Below, one piece after another: positions 10,017 through 20,505 of a stretch of 50,599 nt of DNA (its first letter is position 1; the number at the start of each line of letters is the position of its first letter). Below the pieces are notes generated by a model. That model saw only the letters and a program-made list of their open reading frames with translations. It did not search any database and had not been told where the DNA came from. The DNA lies in NCBI GenBank assembly GCA_958430865.1, contig CAUDNR010004159.1, positions 1 through 50,599 of the forward strand, in the 5' to 3' direction. The stretch comes from Entrophospora sp. SA101. Taxonomy: Eukaryota > Glomeromycota > Glomeromycetes > Entrophosporales > Entrophosporaceae. A program made the position numbers and the translations under genes.

Positions 10017-10550
10017 AGTTCAGTTGCTATCACTGATTCAGAAGGAATGCTAATTGGAAATATTAGTATGGCTGATGTTAAAATTTGTACTATTTATTAA
10101 CTATTTTGATTATTTATTTATGTTGGTTATGGTTATGATTGATAATTTTTGGAAGAATAGAAATAATAATGATGATAACCATTCTTTATATTCAAAAATT
10201 TGTTAGTCATGTAAGAAGTATACAAGGATTAGAAGATGGTCAGGTAAATCAAACAATCAATTAGAAATACTATTTAAAATATGTGCAGATATATATCAAA
10301 CATACATATGTTCACATATATTTACTCAAATATATAAGATAGGTATCCAGTGTTTAATGTTGTATGACATCAACTTTAGGATATACAATTGCCAAATTGA
10401 CAGCCACAAAAGCACATCATGTATGGGTGGTTGATGAGAAAATGAAAGCTGTAAGGAATTGTAGGTTTAACAGATATTTTGGGTGTTTTTGCTCAAGCAG
10501 TTGGTGAGAATTTTTCACTGAAGAAACTATCAAGATCTACTTCTTCTTAA
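10017..10550 (+). pseudogene. SDS23-like CBS-domain protein, 3' fragment (decayed)
   Basis: Pieces read SSVAITDSEGMLIGNISMADVK (10017-10082), then FVSHVRSIQGLEDGQ (about 10188-10240), then STLGYTIAKLTATKAHHVWVVDEKMKAV, and after a frameshift near 10450 GIVGLTDILGVFAQAVGENF. These are the last CBS repeats of Sds23/Moc1-type proteins, which regulate PP2A-like phosphatases and glucose response in fungi. A frameshift inside the last CBS motif and a TGA upstream of the STLGYT segment, together with the absence of any 5' part, indicate a truncated pseudogene. It lies about 350 bp from the 3' end of the uS12 gene. Confidence 0.6.
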
Positions 10551-10900
10551 AAGTGAATTAAAGGGTTAATAAAGGATTGGCGAATATGTGAATGAATGAT
10601 GAATATATATATTTACTCCTTTACCAACTATTATAAATAAATTTTTGAGTTGATATGTATTTATTGCATTTTTAAATATTGAAAGATAAATAAATTATCA
10701 TCTAATATTTTACATACATACATTTATATTTTTTTAAATAAAACATCCAGATAAACAATTATGTAACAAATAATGCTTTTAGAAAAATCTAATTATTGAA
10801 AATCTTTAAGAGGAAAAAAGATTATGATTTTTTTAATTATATATTAAATTATTTTATTTATTTTTTTGAAAATTTACATTTAAATTTTAAAAAAAACCAA

Positions 10901-11626
10901 TTAAGTTCTAGGTTTTTCTTTCTTTTCTTTATATCTATATAATAGTAATATAAATATAATTAATTTAATTAAAAATAAATATTAATGATCATAATAAATT
11001 GATAACTTACAAAGCAAGAAGAGATACACCAGAGACTTTGACCACTTTGAAACGAACACCAGGAATATCACCAATCTAAATAAAATAAAGTTTTTTTAAA
11101 TAAAATCATTTAATTATAATAATAATAACAATAAGTTACGTACAGCTCTTCCTTTACGACCAAAACCAGCAAGTAAAACCTCATCATTTTCATCAATATA
11201 ATTCAAGCAACCATCATTAGGGACAAAAGCTGTTACTTTCTTTCCATTTTTAATTAATTGTACACGAACACATTTACGAATAGCAGAATTAGGTTGTTTT
11301 GCTTCCACGCCACTATAAGTTAAAATAATTAAATCATGATCATATATCATTTATACAAAAATAAAATAAAAAATATACATTTTTTCAAGAACAATTCCTT
11401 TAGCATGGGAAGAACCACCAAAAGGTGAAGATTTAAAAGCGGTACCCAAAGCTCTTTTTTTATATGCTTTATCGGCCCAACGTTCTTCACGACGATGAGT
11501 ACGTAACTTACGAGCACTATGTAATCCTCTTGGTTTACCTTTACCTTTAGATTATTTAACAAAATTTTTATAGGTTTGATTTAACAATTGATTAAATTAA
11601 TTAAAAAATTTCTTTTGGTTACCCAT
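10901..11626 (-). CDS. RPS23: 40S ribosomal protein uS12 (S23), five exons, 145 aa
   Basis: Exons on the minus strand are 11623-11626, 11379-11544, 11144-11312, 11011-11075 and 10901-10934; the frame stays open throughout. The product begins [18 protein letters not shown], carries the highly conserved loop [17 protein letters not shown] and ends [11 protein letters not shown], the full length of the eukaryotic uS12 family. This protein lies at the decoding centre of the small subunit and its PNSA proline is hydroxylated in other eukaryotes. The first exon is only four bases (ATGG); the donor GTAACC and the acceptor CTAAAG restore Gly-2 and Lys-3. All key residues are present, so the gene looks functional. 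Its 5' side faces a divergent kinase-like remnant 160 bp away. Confidence 0.95.
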
Positions 11627-11786
11627 AATTATTTATCTATTTATTTATTATAAATATTTTTGTTTACTTTAAAGACGATGACAATGATATTAATCGAAAA
11701 ATTTTTTTTGTTAGATTAAATTCTACATAAAATATTTTGATTGGTTGATGAAATTTTAGTATGTTGTGTGAAAATATGTAACTTAG

Positions 11787-12191
11787 ATTATGTTCACCAT
11801 GACATTTCGGTGGCCTAATATTATGAAATTGGTTGATGGTAATTGGATATTAATTGATTTGGAGGTAAATAAATTTATTATTATCATTCTTTCTGGTCTC
11901 TCTTATTATCAATATTTGAACAAAGTATTTATTTTAAAATTTTTCCTCTAGTGTGCTGGCATTGATGGTGAAAGAGTAAATTTTGATCCATTAGCAAATT
12001 GGGCACCTGAGACAATTGAAACACGTATATATACAAAAAATGCAGATATTTACATGATAGGAAAGCTACTTAGTAAGCTTTTATGTCCATTATCTGAAGA
12101 AGCTCATGATTTTGAGATATTTACTACAACAATGAACCCTGATTTGCGTCCTACAGCTAAAGAAACTCTTCAACGTATCTGGTTTTCATAA
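11787..12191 (+). pseudogene. kinase-like C-lobe fragment (CRN/pseudokinase type)
   Basis: The sequence reads DYVHHDI, then after a one-base insertion RWPNIMKLVDGNWILIDLE, an intron of 75-80 bp ending CTCTAG at 11952, and CAGIDGERVNFDPLANWAPE through PDLRPTAKETLQRIWFS before TAA. H-x-D-I-x-W-x-N corresponds to the catalytic loop of a kinase fold, ILIDLE to the DFG region, and APE to the end of the activation segment. The frameshift just after HHD and the lack of an N-lobe show it is broken. The N-lobe type fragment at 2.6-3.26 kb belongs to the same general family. Confidence 0.5.
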
Positions 12192-12629
12192 GCATTTTCA
12201 AGTAATTGTTTGGAACTCTTAATGGCATATTTTAATTATTATCTTAAAATTTGTATATATATATATATTTTTTACAACAAATTATAAGACAAATAATTTT
12301 TAAAGTTTGGAAACAAAGAATTTGAACATAAAATGATTATCAGAACATTAGAAAGTTATTATCAGTTTACTTTCTCTTTTCTAGGTACAGAAAAAAGAAT
12401 GTATTTTTGTGTATTTCAATATTTTTCCTTTGCCTTTAATTTCAATACATCAAAAAAAATTTGTTATAATGCTGTTATTCATGTAAATATTTTAACAAGA
12501 AATTCCTATCTGGTAAATTTATAAGTTATAAACTACAAAATGAACATAAGATTTATATATAGGGATGAATGCATATGAAAAGTAATAATGAAAAATAATA
12601 AATATAATGGTTCCACTGAATATGAAAAA
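12192..12629. other. intergenic, no gene supported
   Basis: A+T-rich with a short Phe/Ile-rich frame (12333-12524) of no recognisable family. Nothing else is visible. Confidence 0.4.
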
Positions 12630-13025
12630 GCCATGTGTTTCTTGGAGATAGGTTGTAAATGTAGTTGCTCTTCAAGAACTTTTTAAATCAGAACAAGACA
12701 TATTTTTAATGTCCCAACTTAAAGCGGTGGATGGTGAGTTAACAAGCATTAGTAGATGCTTTAAAAGAAAATTAGATCTAATAAAAGAACATTCTAACAG
12801 TGGGATCACACAATACACTACTCTGCCAAAAAACATATCTCAATATGCTAGAACTTATTATGAAAATATTAGAAATCATCTGATAAACAATGGTCTTCTG
12901 CTAAGAATTCATGGCAATATTAAAAGGTTGCCTCAATGGAAACTAAGACGGTGATTGATAAAAATGTTGTAGAAGCAGTAAAGAATTTTCTGGAAAATTA
13001 TGCTGAAGTCCATGGATTACCAGTT
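12630..13025 (+). pseudogene. DDE-like transposase family, fragment 1
   Basis: A frame from 12709 gives MSQLKAVDGELTSISR, a basic segment, and TYYENIRNHLINNGLL then, after a shift, KTVIDKNVVEAVKNFLENY and AEVHGLP. The same words occur at 31.3 kb and, on the minus strand, at 40.3-40.56 kb, so this is a dispersed family. The longest copy also has a D-x-x-x-R-Q-N-K motif like the catalytic D-N-C-x-G-Q-N-K of DDE-type transposases. This copy is limited to the N-terminal DNA-binding side and is frameshifted. Confidence 0.5.
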
Positions 13026-13440
13026 ACATATATATATTCTAATCATAAAAGTATTCAAATATAAGGGGAAGGCCGAAGATGATCATTTTAATAATCGGAA
13101 ATGTTACGCTTTATTCAGTTCAAAAGTTTATTAATCAAACCAGGACTGGGTATTAAGTAAACATAAAGTTAACTTGCATATAAATTTAAAGTCTCGCCGA
13201 GTTTGCATTATTAGGATGAAATTTTTGAATTAGACAAAAAATCCGTGATTTTATGAAAACTTTGAGCTTAGTAAAAAAGTTCAAAACTTCATTGATCATG
13301 GATTATGTCATTAAGTAAGTCCACTTAAAACATCTTGAATTATATATGATTAAAATTCGAGAACAATTGATCAAGTATAGACAACAAAACGTAAAGCCTT
13401 AAAATTAAAGATGGGATCTCAAATTTTTTTAAATTAATTA
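13026..13440. other. intergenic, nothing recognised
   Basis: A moderately mixed composition with a few G+C-richer words (GGGGAAGGCCGAAG at about 13062) but no open frame of note. It may hold the promoter of the dead ILV1 copy. Confidence 0.4.
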
Positions 13441-15801
13441 TAATGATTCAACCAAATTCAGAAAATATTATTCAAACATCAACAACAATTTATCTGTTGC
13501 CAACAGGAAAAGCAATTTTAGAAACTGATACTTCCTCGCCATCACCACACTTAACATCAAGTGATTCTTATTTTGATTCTAGCAACACTCCAAATCATCC
13601 AGATTATTTATGATTAATCTTAACTTATAGAGTTTATGAAATAGTTAAAGAAACACCATTAGTACATGCAATAAATTTATCATTAAAATTAAATAACAGA
13701 GTCTTATTAAAAAGAGAGGACTTACAAGATGTTTTTAATTTCAAAATTAGAGGTGCTCATAATAAAATGACACATTTAACTAAAGAAGAAAGAAAGTGAG
13801 GAGTGATCATTTTGTTCCGCAGGTTTTTTAACAAATAATAATAATATTATTAATATTATTTGTGGAAATGGTTTTTAATATGTAACATTTCTTATTATTA
13901 AGGAAATCATGCTCAAGGAGTTGCAATATCGGCAAAAAAACTTGGTCTTCCTGCAACTATGGTAATGCCATTGTAAGTAATGATATATATAAATAAATAT
14001 GATTTTTTAATTATATTCATTGATATCTTTTATACTCTTATGATAAGGTTAGAACTACACCAAGTATTAAATATAAAAGTGTGGAAAGATTGGGCTCAAA
14101 TGTTGTACTATACAGATCTGACTTTGACAAGGCAAACAAGAGTGCCTTCACTTACAAAATCTACACAAATATACCAATATACCACCTTATGATGGCCCAT
14201 ATGTTATTGCTGGTCAAGGTACTATTGGGATGGAAATCCTCAGGCAACATTATTTTAATGAAATAGATGCAATTTTTGCATGTGTAGGTGGAGGTGGACT
14301 TATAGCCAGTATTGGCAGTTATATAAAAAGAATATGTCCCTCCATTAAAATTTTGGTGTAGAAACTGTTGATGCTAATGCAATGACATTATCATTGAAGG
14401 AAAATAAATGAGTTGTGTTAAAAGAAGTTGGGTTATTTGCAGATGGAGCAGCTGTAAAAGTTGTAGGTGAATAAATGATTACAGTGACAAATGATGAAAT
14501 TTGTGCCACTATTAAAGATATTTTTGACATATCTATATGTATACTATATATATACAAAGAAAATTAAAACAACTTGATTATTATTATTAGACACAAGGTC
14601 TATTGTAGAATCAGCTGATGCATTAGGACTAGCAGGTGTAAAGAAATATATTGCAGAAAATAATGTAGTTGGGGTTGTTTTGTGGCCATTACTTCAGGTG
14701 CAAATATGAATTTTGAACATTTGAGATTTGTAGCTGAATGGGCTGGGTTTGGTGAACAACATGAAGCTTTAATTTCAGTAATTATTCCTGAACATCCTGG
14801 AAGGTATATCATAATATAAATTTATTAATTATGGTCAATTTGATTTATATATACTTATATCATGTGCTCATATAATAACAGTTTTATCGCACTTTATAAT
14901 CATATTAATACACATCCCATTACAGAATTTTCATATAGGTATTATTAAGTTTAAAATATATTAGATTGATATATTTTATATGTTTTATTTATAAATACCA
15001 GCTATTATTAATCTTTACACTTTCTCTTATTACAATATAAACAGTTATTCTGATTCAGAGAAGGCATGGATATATATGCCATTTAGAGTTGATAATAGAG
15101 GTACAGAATTACAAACAATTTTAGAAAATTTAAAGGAGGATGGTATACATGGTCTAGATATAAGTGATAATGAAATAGCAAAAACTCATGCAAGATATTT
15201 GATAGAAGGTAGAAGTATTGTTGAAAATGAAAGATTATTTAGATTTGGTAAGCTAAAAGTTCTGTTTATTTGTTTAATACACAAACATATACATTTGTAA
15301 TTTATGAAATAATTCATGAATATTTAGAGCTCCCTGGAGCATTAAAAAAATTATTGACTGGATTGAAATCAAGTTGGAATACATCATTGTTTCATTATCA
15401 TAATCATGGTTCAGTCAAGTTTTAATAATAATTGATAATCATCATAATCATCATCATCATCATCATTATTATTAGACTAATTGTTAAATCATAATATTCA
15501 AATAATTGTACAGATATAGAAAAAGTGTTGGTCGGCATACATACAAGTTCCATCACAAGACTATGAAGCATTTGAAAATTTTAAAAATAAACTTGATTAT
15601 CATTGTGTAGAAGAAACAGATAATTCAGTTTATAAACAATTTCTAAAATAACTGTACACATTTAAAATTTGATGAATGTATATATAACAGGGAAATTCTC
15701 CACAAAAGACACCAAATATATTTGATGAAATAGATTACAAATCCAATTTTAAGTTGACAAGAGGATTATTTGTTCCATACACTGTTGTAAAGAAACCATA
15801 A
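13441..15801 (+). pseudogene. ILV1: threonine dehydratase (ILV1) pseudogene, near full length
   Basis: Segments in order match PLP-dependent threonine dehydratase, the first enzyme of isoleucine synthesis: [38 protein letters not shown] with the PLP lysine, [100 protein letters not shown], then the regulatory ACT-like domains with MPFRVDNRGTELQ, GLDISDNEIAKTHARYL and FHYHNHGS. Introns are largely retained. Damage includes in-frame TGA near 13611 and 13798 and at 14409-14411, a TAA near 14472, and one-base insertions near 13815 and 14352. It is therefore a retained-intron (DNA-level) duplicate that has died, not a retrocopy. A working copy would be expected elsewhere. Confidence 0.85.
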
Positions 15802-16138
15802 TGGATCCATGCTATTAATTAATTTAAAATTTAATTTAAACCATTTATTCCATGTATATGATCCTTTTAATTTTTTTTTCTATTTTTAAAATATTTATAT
15901 AAAATTTTTTTCTGAATGAATATAATACAATAATACAATAATAAATAATAATAAATAATAAAGATGATAATACCGAAATATTAAAATGTAAAAATGCCAA
16001 TGTTATGAATGAAAATGATGGGTATGTAAAAAAAATATTAGCTAATTGATATTTAACATTCTTTTCCATGTTTTCTAAAAAAATCTCACAGCAATTCTAT
16101 AAGTTAAATGACATATTTATATTTATATATTATTTTTC

Positions 16139-16465
16139 CTACATAATCTCACAAAGACATCTTTTGCTAGATGGTGCATATGGATCATCTCTTTTATCAA
16201 TAGGTCCCCATACTGATGGTACTAAATTATCTCTAGTACTTTTACAATATCCAATTAAACTAAAAATATATTCTAATACTTTTAATAATAAAATTAAGGA
16301 ATTGTTATGAATTTTAAATGATTAATTGATTAATTACCTTTTACTGGCATCACTAACTTTAATTCGTTGACGATCTAAATCTTCCCGTAACCTTTGATTA
16401 AATTCTAATAACCGACGAAGTTTTAATTCTGACATAGTTTGTTGTTTATGTCTATGCATCATCAT
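16139..16465 (-). CDS. heterotrimeric G-protein gamma subunit, two exons, 82 aa
   Basis: Minus-strand exons 16338-16465 and 16139-16259 join in frame (AG|T). The product starts [21 protein letters not shown], forms the helical GGL domain (residues about 11-45, [21 protein letters not shown]), continues [15 protein letters not shown], the conserved C-terminal GGL segment, and ends [13 protein letters not shown] is a CaaX box for prenylation and the nearby Cys-77 is a likely palmitoylation site, as in fungal Ste18/GNG-type subunits. It would bind a G-beta WD40 protein and anchor the dimer to the membrane in pheromone or nutrient signalling. Met-11 is an alternative start. Length and motifs are complete, so the gene looks intact. 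Confidence 0.9.
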
Positions 16466-17070
16466 TTTTATATTTATGTATATATATTATAATTGTTGGT
16501 TGTGTTTGTAAATATATTATATTCTAAAATATAAATATGTTAATAATTGATAAATTGATAAAAATCCTAAATCCAATAAAACATTGAATCAGATTTAATA
16601 GCATATATACATATGTATATATATTATTAAATGATTTCAATAAAATAACTAAACATCAATTTATTGATGTAAAATAATTTCAATATACCTATTTTTAAAT
16701 GTATCTTTTTTTTGAAATGAAATTGTCTTTTTATCAAGGAAATATATGTTTTGTGTTTAAAACAAAAAAATTTAAAATTGTAAACTAAGAAAGAATGTAG
16801 GGTTTGTAATAATAAAGTTACAAAATTGAAAAAAAAATTTTAATAAATAACACAAAACTCTCTTTGATTCATGCACCATACAAAAATGTATGTTATATTT
16901 ACATTTTTCAATCTATTTTGATCGACGTTTACAATTATCACATTTACATTTTAGTATAATATCTTCGTGCCACACAAGAGTTGACAGCCTTATGTTTCAA
17001 CAGTTATAGAGAAACTATTATAGAAAATATATGAGATAGATATATAATTTTAATTAGGCTCAAATTGTCA
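16466..17070. other. upstream region of the G-gamma gene, A+T-rich
   Basis: No coding potential. It contains a self-complementary tract ATACATATGTAT (16608-16619) about 145 bp upstream of the G-gamma start. It could serve as promoter but nothing specific can be shown. Confidence 0.4.
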
Positions 17071-17113
17071 GTCTATTATAGAGCAAAACCCGTTATAGAG
17101 AGAGTGAACTGTA
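17071..17113 (-). mobile_element. possible terminal inverted repeat of a pogo/Tigger-like element (solo end)
   Basis: Read on the minus strand the segment begins TACAGTTCACTCTCTATAAC and continues GGGTTTTGCTCTATAATAG, the kind of TA + CAG... terminus seen in pogo-like DNA elements. No convincing partner terminus or transposase was found nearby, so this may be a broken end. Similar phrases (TAGAGAGAGTGAA, GTTATAAC) occur inside the element at 5.9-7.1 kb. Confidence 0.3.
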
Positions 17114-17975
17114 TGTGTTTAAAGAATCCCACAAAATAAATGAATGCATTGAACTTTATTTTTAAATATAGTCAAATAAAAGCTAATATAAAACATCCAA
17201 AGATCCATAGAATGAACAAGTTCTTGAAATAATTTTAATTCATTTGATTTTGAAAAATACATTCTTCAATTCCATCTGTGCATATTTTTCATTTTTCATA
17301 GTGTATTAGTATGTGGTCATGCCTAAAATAACTAAAATATGAATTATCTTTTGTTTGTATGTGATTTATATTATGATTAATTTATTTATTTTGTATATAC
17401 TTAATTTTTAATATTATGTTATATTTGTTTTCTATATTTACATTTTCATTAATTAATTTCTATGGTGTATTTGGATAATATCCCTTTTTTCCTCTTCTAC
17501 AGTACTTGGGATTTTATAGTGTAGGTGAAATGTCCCGCCTTCGTCATCTCTTCCTTTTCATCATTATTAGCTAGGAAATCTTAATATTTATAAAACTTAT
17601 TTTTTTATTATATAATTCATATTTTATTCTATTCGTTATTTATTTTATATAATAATAATAATAATAATTCATCTTGTATAATAATAATATCTACCTTAAT
17701 AATAAAAAATTTTTTGCCTTGTATATTCATATGTAACCCATGCAATGAATTGTATCTTAACATATCTCCTTTTTTTAAATGAAAGGACATAAGGAAAGAA
17801 AATAATCATAAATATTTTTTTTTGCGAGTATTTAGAGTTTTTATGCATGTTTGCGCACATTAGTACTTTAAAACAATTGAAATTAAATGTAGTACAATAT
17901 AAATTCATATATCACAAATGATCATTATATTTTGATATAATCGAATTTGATGTTACACGTACCAAATCACGTGAC
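17114..17975. other. intergenic, no gene seen
   Basis: A+T-rich with an (AAT)n tract at about 17650-17670 and no recognisable coding segment on either strand. Confidence 0.45.
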
Positions 17976-18027
17976 TTCAATGAGTTGACAAAATGAAATT
18001 TTTGCTCTTCTTTTGGCCTTGGCTTAG

Positions 18028-18202
18028 TTGTTTCCGATTTTATCCGCCTTGTCTGACTTGAATAATAATTTCATTTTGGGACATTTTCTTTATTCTCATT
18101 TAAATGTTTCAATTGCTGTTTCAATTTAGCAATATCATTCTTTAATTGCTGATTACTTGCTTGCTCTTCACTATTTTCTCTTTGTTCGTTTCATAATCAT
18201 TT
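18028..18202 (-). pseudogene. coiled-coil C-terminal fragment, family unknown
   Basis: On the minus strand a frame reads NEQRENSEEQASNQQLKND, IAKLKQQLKHLNENKENVPK and stops. The heptad-like spacing of Ile/Leu suggests a short coiled coil. Immediately upstream the frame is broken by a near-duplicate ATTATGAAATGATTATGAAA. A possible first exon with donor (ATCAAG|GTAAGT, about 18318-18335) lies upstream. It may be a broken gene or a chance frame. Confidence 0.25.
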
Positions 18203-18868
18203 CATAATCGGTATCTTTTTTCTATATCTCTTTATTTTGTTGATTATTAATTGTTTTTTATGCTGCATCTCATTGTTTTATTATCTATATCTAGTTATTA
18301 GTAATATATTATTACTTACCTTGATGGTCGCGTGCATAATAATAGCAATAAACCAAAACGAATAATTAGAATAATTAGAATAAATAATTTGTATTAAGAT
18401 TAATATTAAAAATGTGTAATTGGAAAATGCCTATTTCCAAAATTTTTACTGGACATTCTAATGCCCGGAATTTTATAATAGGATTTCGCACCCTGGTCTT
18501 CCTCACCTTAATACCCTTGTTGTGTAATTAATCAAATAAATCATTGGTTATTTTAATTAATTTAATTTATTATTTATTTTTTAATTTAACAGATAAAAGA
18601 AAATTTGCCATTTTCTAAATTTCGCAATTTTTTGTCGATTTTGCAAATTAATTTGGTTTTTGGTGAGATCAACGTTTTCATCTTATTAAGCGAATTTTGA
18701 GTCGTACGGCAAATATTCTGTTTATTAAAAAAAGAGTTCTTTGAATTGCATGCGCCTTGCCTGTTGTTTGCAATGATATTGCAATGAACTTCCGCTCCAC
18801 AAATTTTTTTTTATTCGAAAAAAGGGTTTATTATATAGTCGAATAAAAAATATGTTGATTGTTGATCC
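18203..18868. other. intergenic, no gene seen
   Basis: No supported coding segment apart from the possible short exon near 18318-18335 mentioned for the coiled-coil fragment. Confidence 0.4.
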
Positions 18869-18994
18869 CACTTTAACGACAACCACTTTACCGGCAGGAC
18901 ACTTTACCGACAGCCACTTTTACCAACAAGACACTACCGACACAGATACTTTACCAACAGGACGCTTTACCAACAGAAAGCTTTACCAACAGGC
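18869..18994 (+). repeat. minisatellite with ACTTTACCRACAGGAC-type unit
   Basis: About seven imperfect units of 15-18 bp, each containing CTTTACC followed by GACAG or AACAG, run through this segment. The same motif occurs in the dispersed repeat copies at 4.34 and 19.22 kb, so the array probably expanded from that element. Confidence 0.7.
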
Positions 18995-19219
18995 ATTGTT
19001 TTAACGATTTGCCAAGGACTATGTGAAGACCTGGATAACTCTATGTAGAAGCTAAAAGTTTGGTTTTACGGACAAGTTAGCTTAACTGTTGATCGAGTAC
19101 TGACCTTGCCCTACAAATCATTAACTAATAACACAACTTATTATCCTTACTTTGATCAAAAACCAGTCCATAAAAATACCATATAGATACATGTGTAATA
19201 TTTTTTTTTTGTCTATTTA

Positions 19220-19470
19220 ATTGATTTATTATAATTGTGATGAATTTATTTTTAAATTTAAAATCGTATTTGAATACTTTTAAACATAATTTCTTGAATT
19301 TTTATGAAAAAAAAAAGAATAATGATTTGGAATGTTAAACTCACACCCTTATTATATAAAGAACGTTGAAAAGCCAAAACTGCCAAAATAGTTCGAGCTT
19401 TGAGAAACAGTTTGGCTAGAAACCTTACTTGATTGTCGGGTAAAGTGTTTTTTCGGTAAAGTGACCCAGA
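19220..19470 (-). repeat. dispersed repeat, copy 2
   Basis: Inverted copy of the segment at 4343-4590; the minus strand carries CACTTTACCCGACAATCAAG, TTTCTAGCC and CATAAAAATTCAAGAAATTATG in the same order. It lies 226 bp from the minisatellite built from the same motif. Confidence 0.6.
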
Positions 19471-20069
19471 CCCTTGATCATCTATCAAATTGGGATGATA
19501 CATAATAATAAATAAGAACTTGATATTTTGTCGTAAATAATAGATATTTATTATTAACATTATATTAAATAATAGATATTACTATATTGTTGTTAATATT
19601 ACTAATTTTTTTTGTCAGAGAAATCGACCAAGACTTTTTAGGAATAGCTCATGTGATTTGGTATTAATTTACTTTTTTGGTAAATACATTAAATTCTGAA
19701 TTATTACTTTTTTCCAATTGTTTATTTTTGAGGAATATATACTTGGAACAAAAGACAATTATTAAAATAATACGGGACTGGTAAACCGATTCGCGTCAAA
19801 CAAAATCCGAGAAACATTACACAGCTGTGCAACCAAAATTATTACTTCGGGCAAAAATAAAAACTACGTCAAAATCCGAATCCGAAAAACGGTTTCTTAA
19901 ATTGTCCCGCAGCTGCGTAACTAAAGTTATTTGAATATTATTATTATCAAACAGAATCTGTTTTTTTAACAATAAACAATATCTTTTAAATTATGGCTAA
20001 AATTTACGATTGGTGATTTTTTTTTTTGATACAGATAGTGTTATATGATAACGAGAAGTTAATATTAAA
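19471..20069. other. intergenic, no gene seen
   Basis: Two segments near 19780-19835 and 19860-19920 share CCGAGAAAC/CCGAAAAAC and ACAGCTGTGCAAC/GCAGCTGCGTAAC words, an approximate 85-bp tandem repeat. No coding segment is supported. Confidence 0.4.
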
Positions 20070-20505
20070 ATATTAAAGTGTGAGTTTGTTGGTAAGCTGT
20101 TTGAACATGGCGTCCGCAATGGAATGATAGGTGTGTGATCACCAAAGTTATAGATGATGATGATGTAGAAATTACTTTTCCAATTAATGGTAACATTATT
20201 AAAATGAACGTTCAAAAAATCACTATAAATTTTGAAATAAACATGCCTCGAGGTGCCAATTCCCATTGCAGAATGCATTTTCCTTGACAACTCACAAGAC
20301 TCAAGGCGTGACATTGCCACATGCGATTCTAACGATTGATGAAAATATGTTTGCCCCAGATCAGATCTATGTGGCGATGAGCAGAGCTCCTTCTTGGGAC
20401 CAATTGGGTATCCTTTCATTTGATTTTGATTGCCTGAAGGTGGATAAAGATGTTGTGACGATTAAATCTTTTCCATCAAACGGCCTAAAAAATATTATTA
20501 ATTAA
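20070..20505 (+). pseudogene. Pif1-like helicase, C-terminal fragment
   Basis: The first part reads KLFEHGVRNGMIGV and, after a one-base shift, ITKVIDDDDVEITFPINGN and MNVQKITINFEIN. After another shift comes FPLQNAFSLTTHKTQGVTLP, DENMFAPDQIYVAMSRAPSW and DQLGILSFDF, ending at TAA 20503-20505. T-x-H-K-x-Q-G and Y-V-A-x-S-R-A are motifs V and VI of Pif1/RecD-like SF1B helicases. Only the last domain is present and the frames do not join, so it is a remnant. It complements the N-terminal piece at 1.55 kb but in a separate locus. Confidence 0.65.

Noticed and set aside
20000..20419. 140-codon minus-strand frame over the Pif1-like fragment
   Set aside because: It is the antisense of the helicase motifs and ends in low-complexity sequence.
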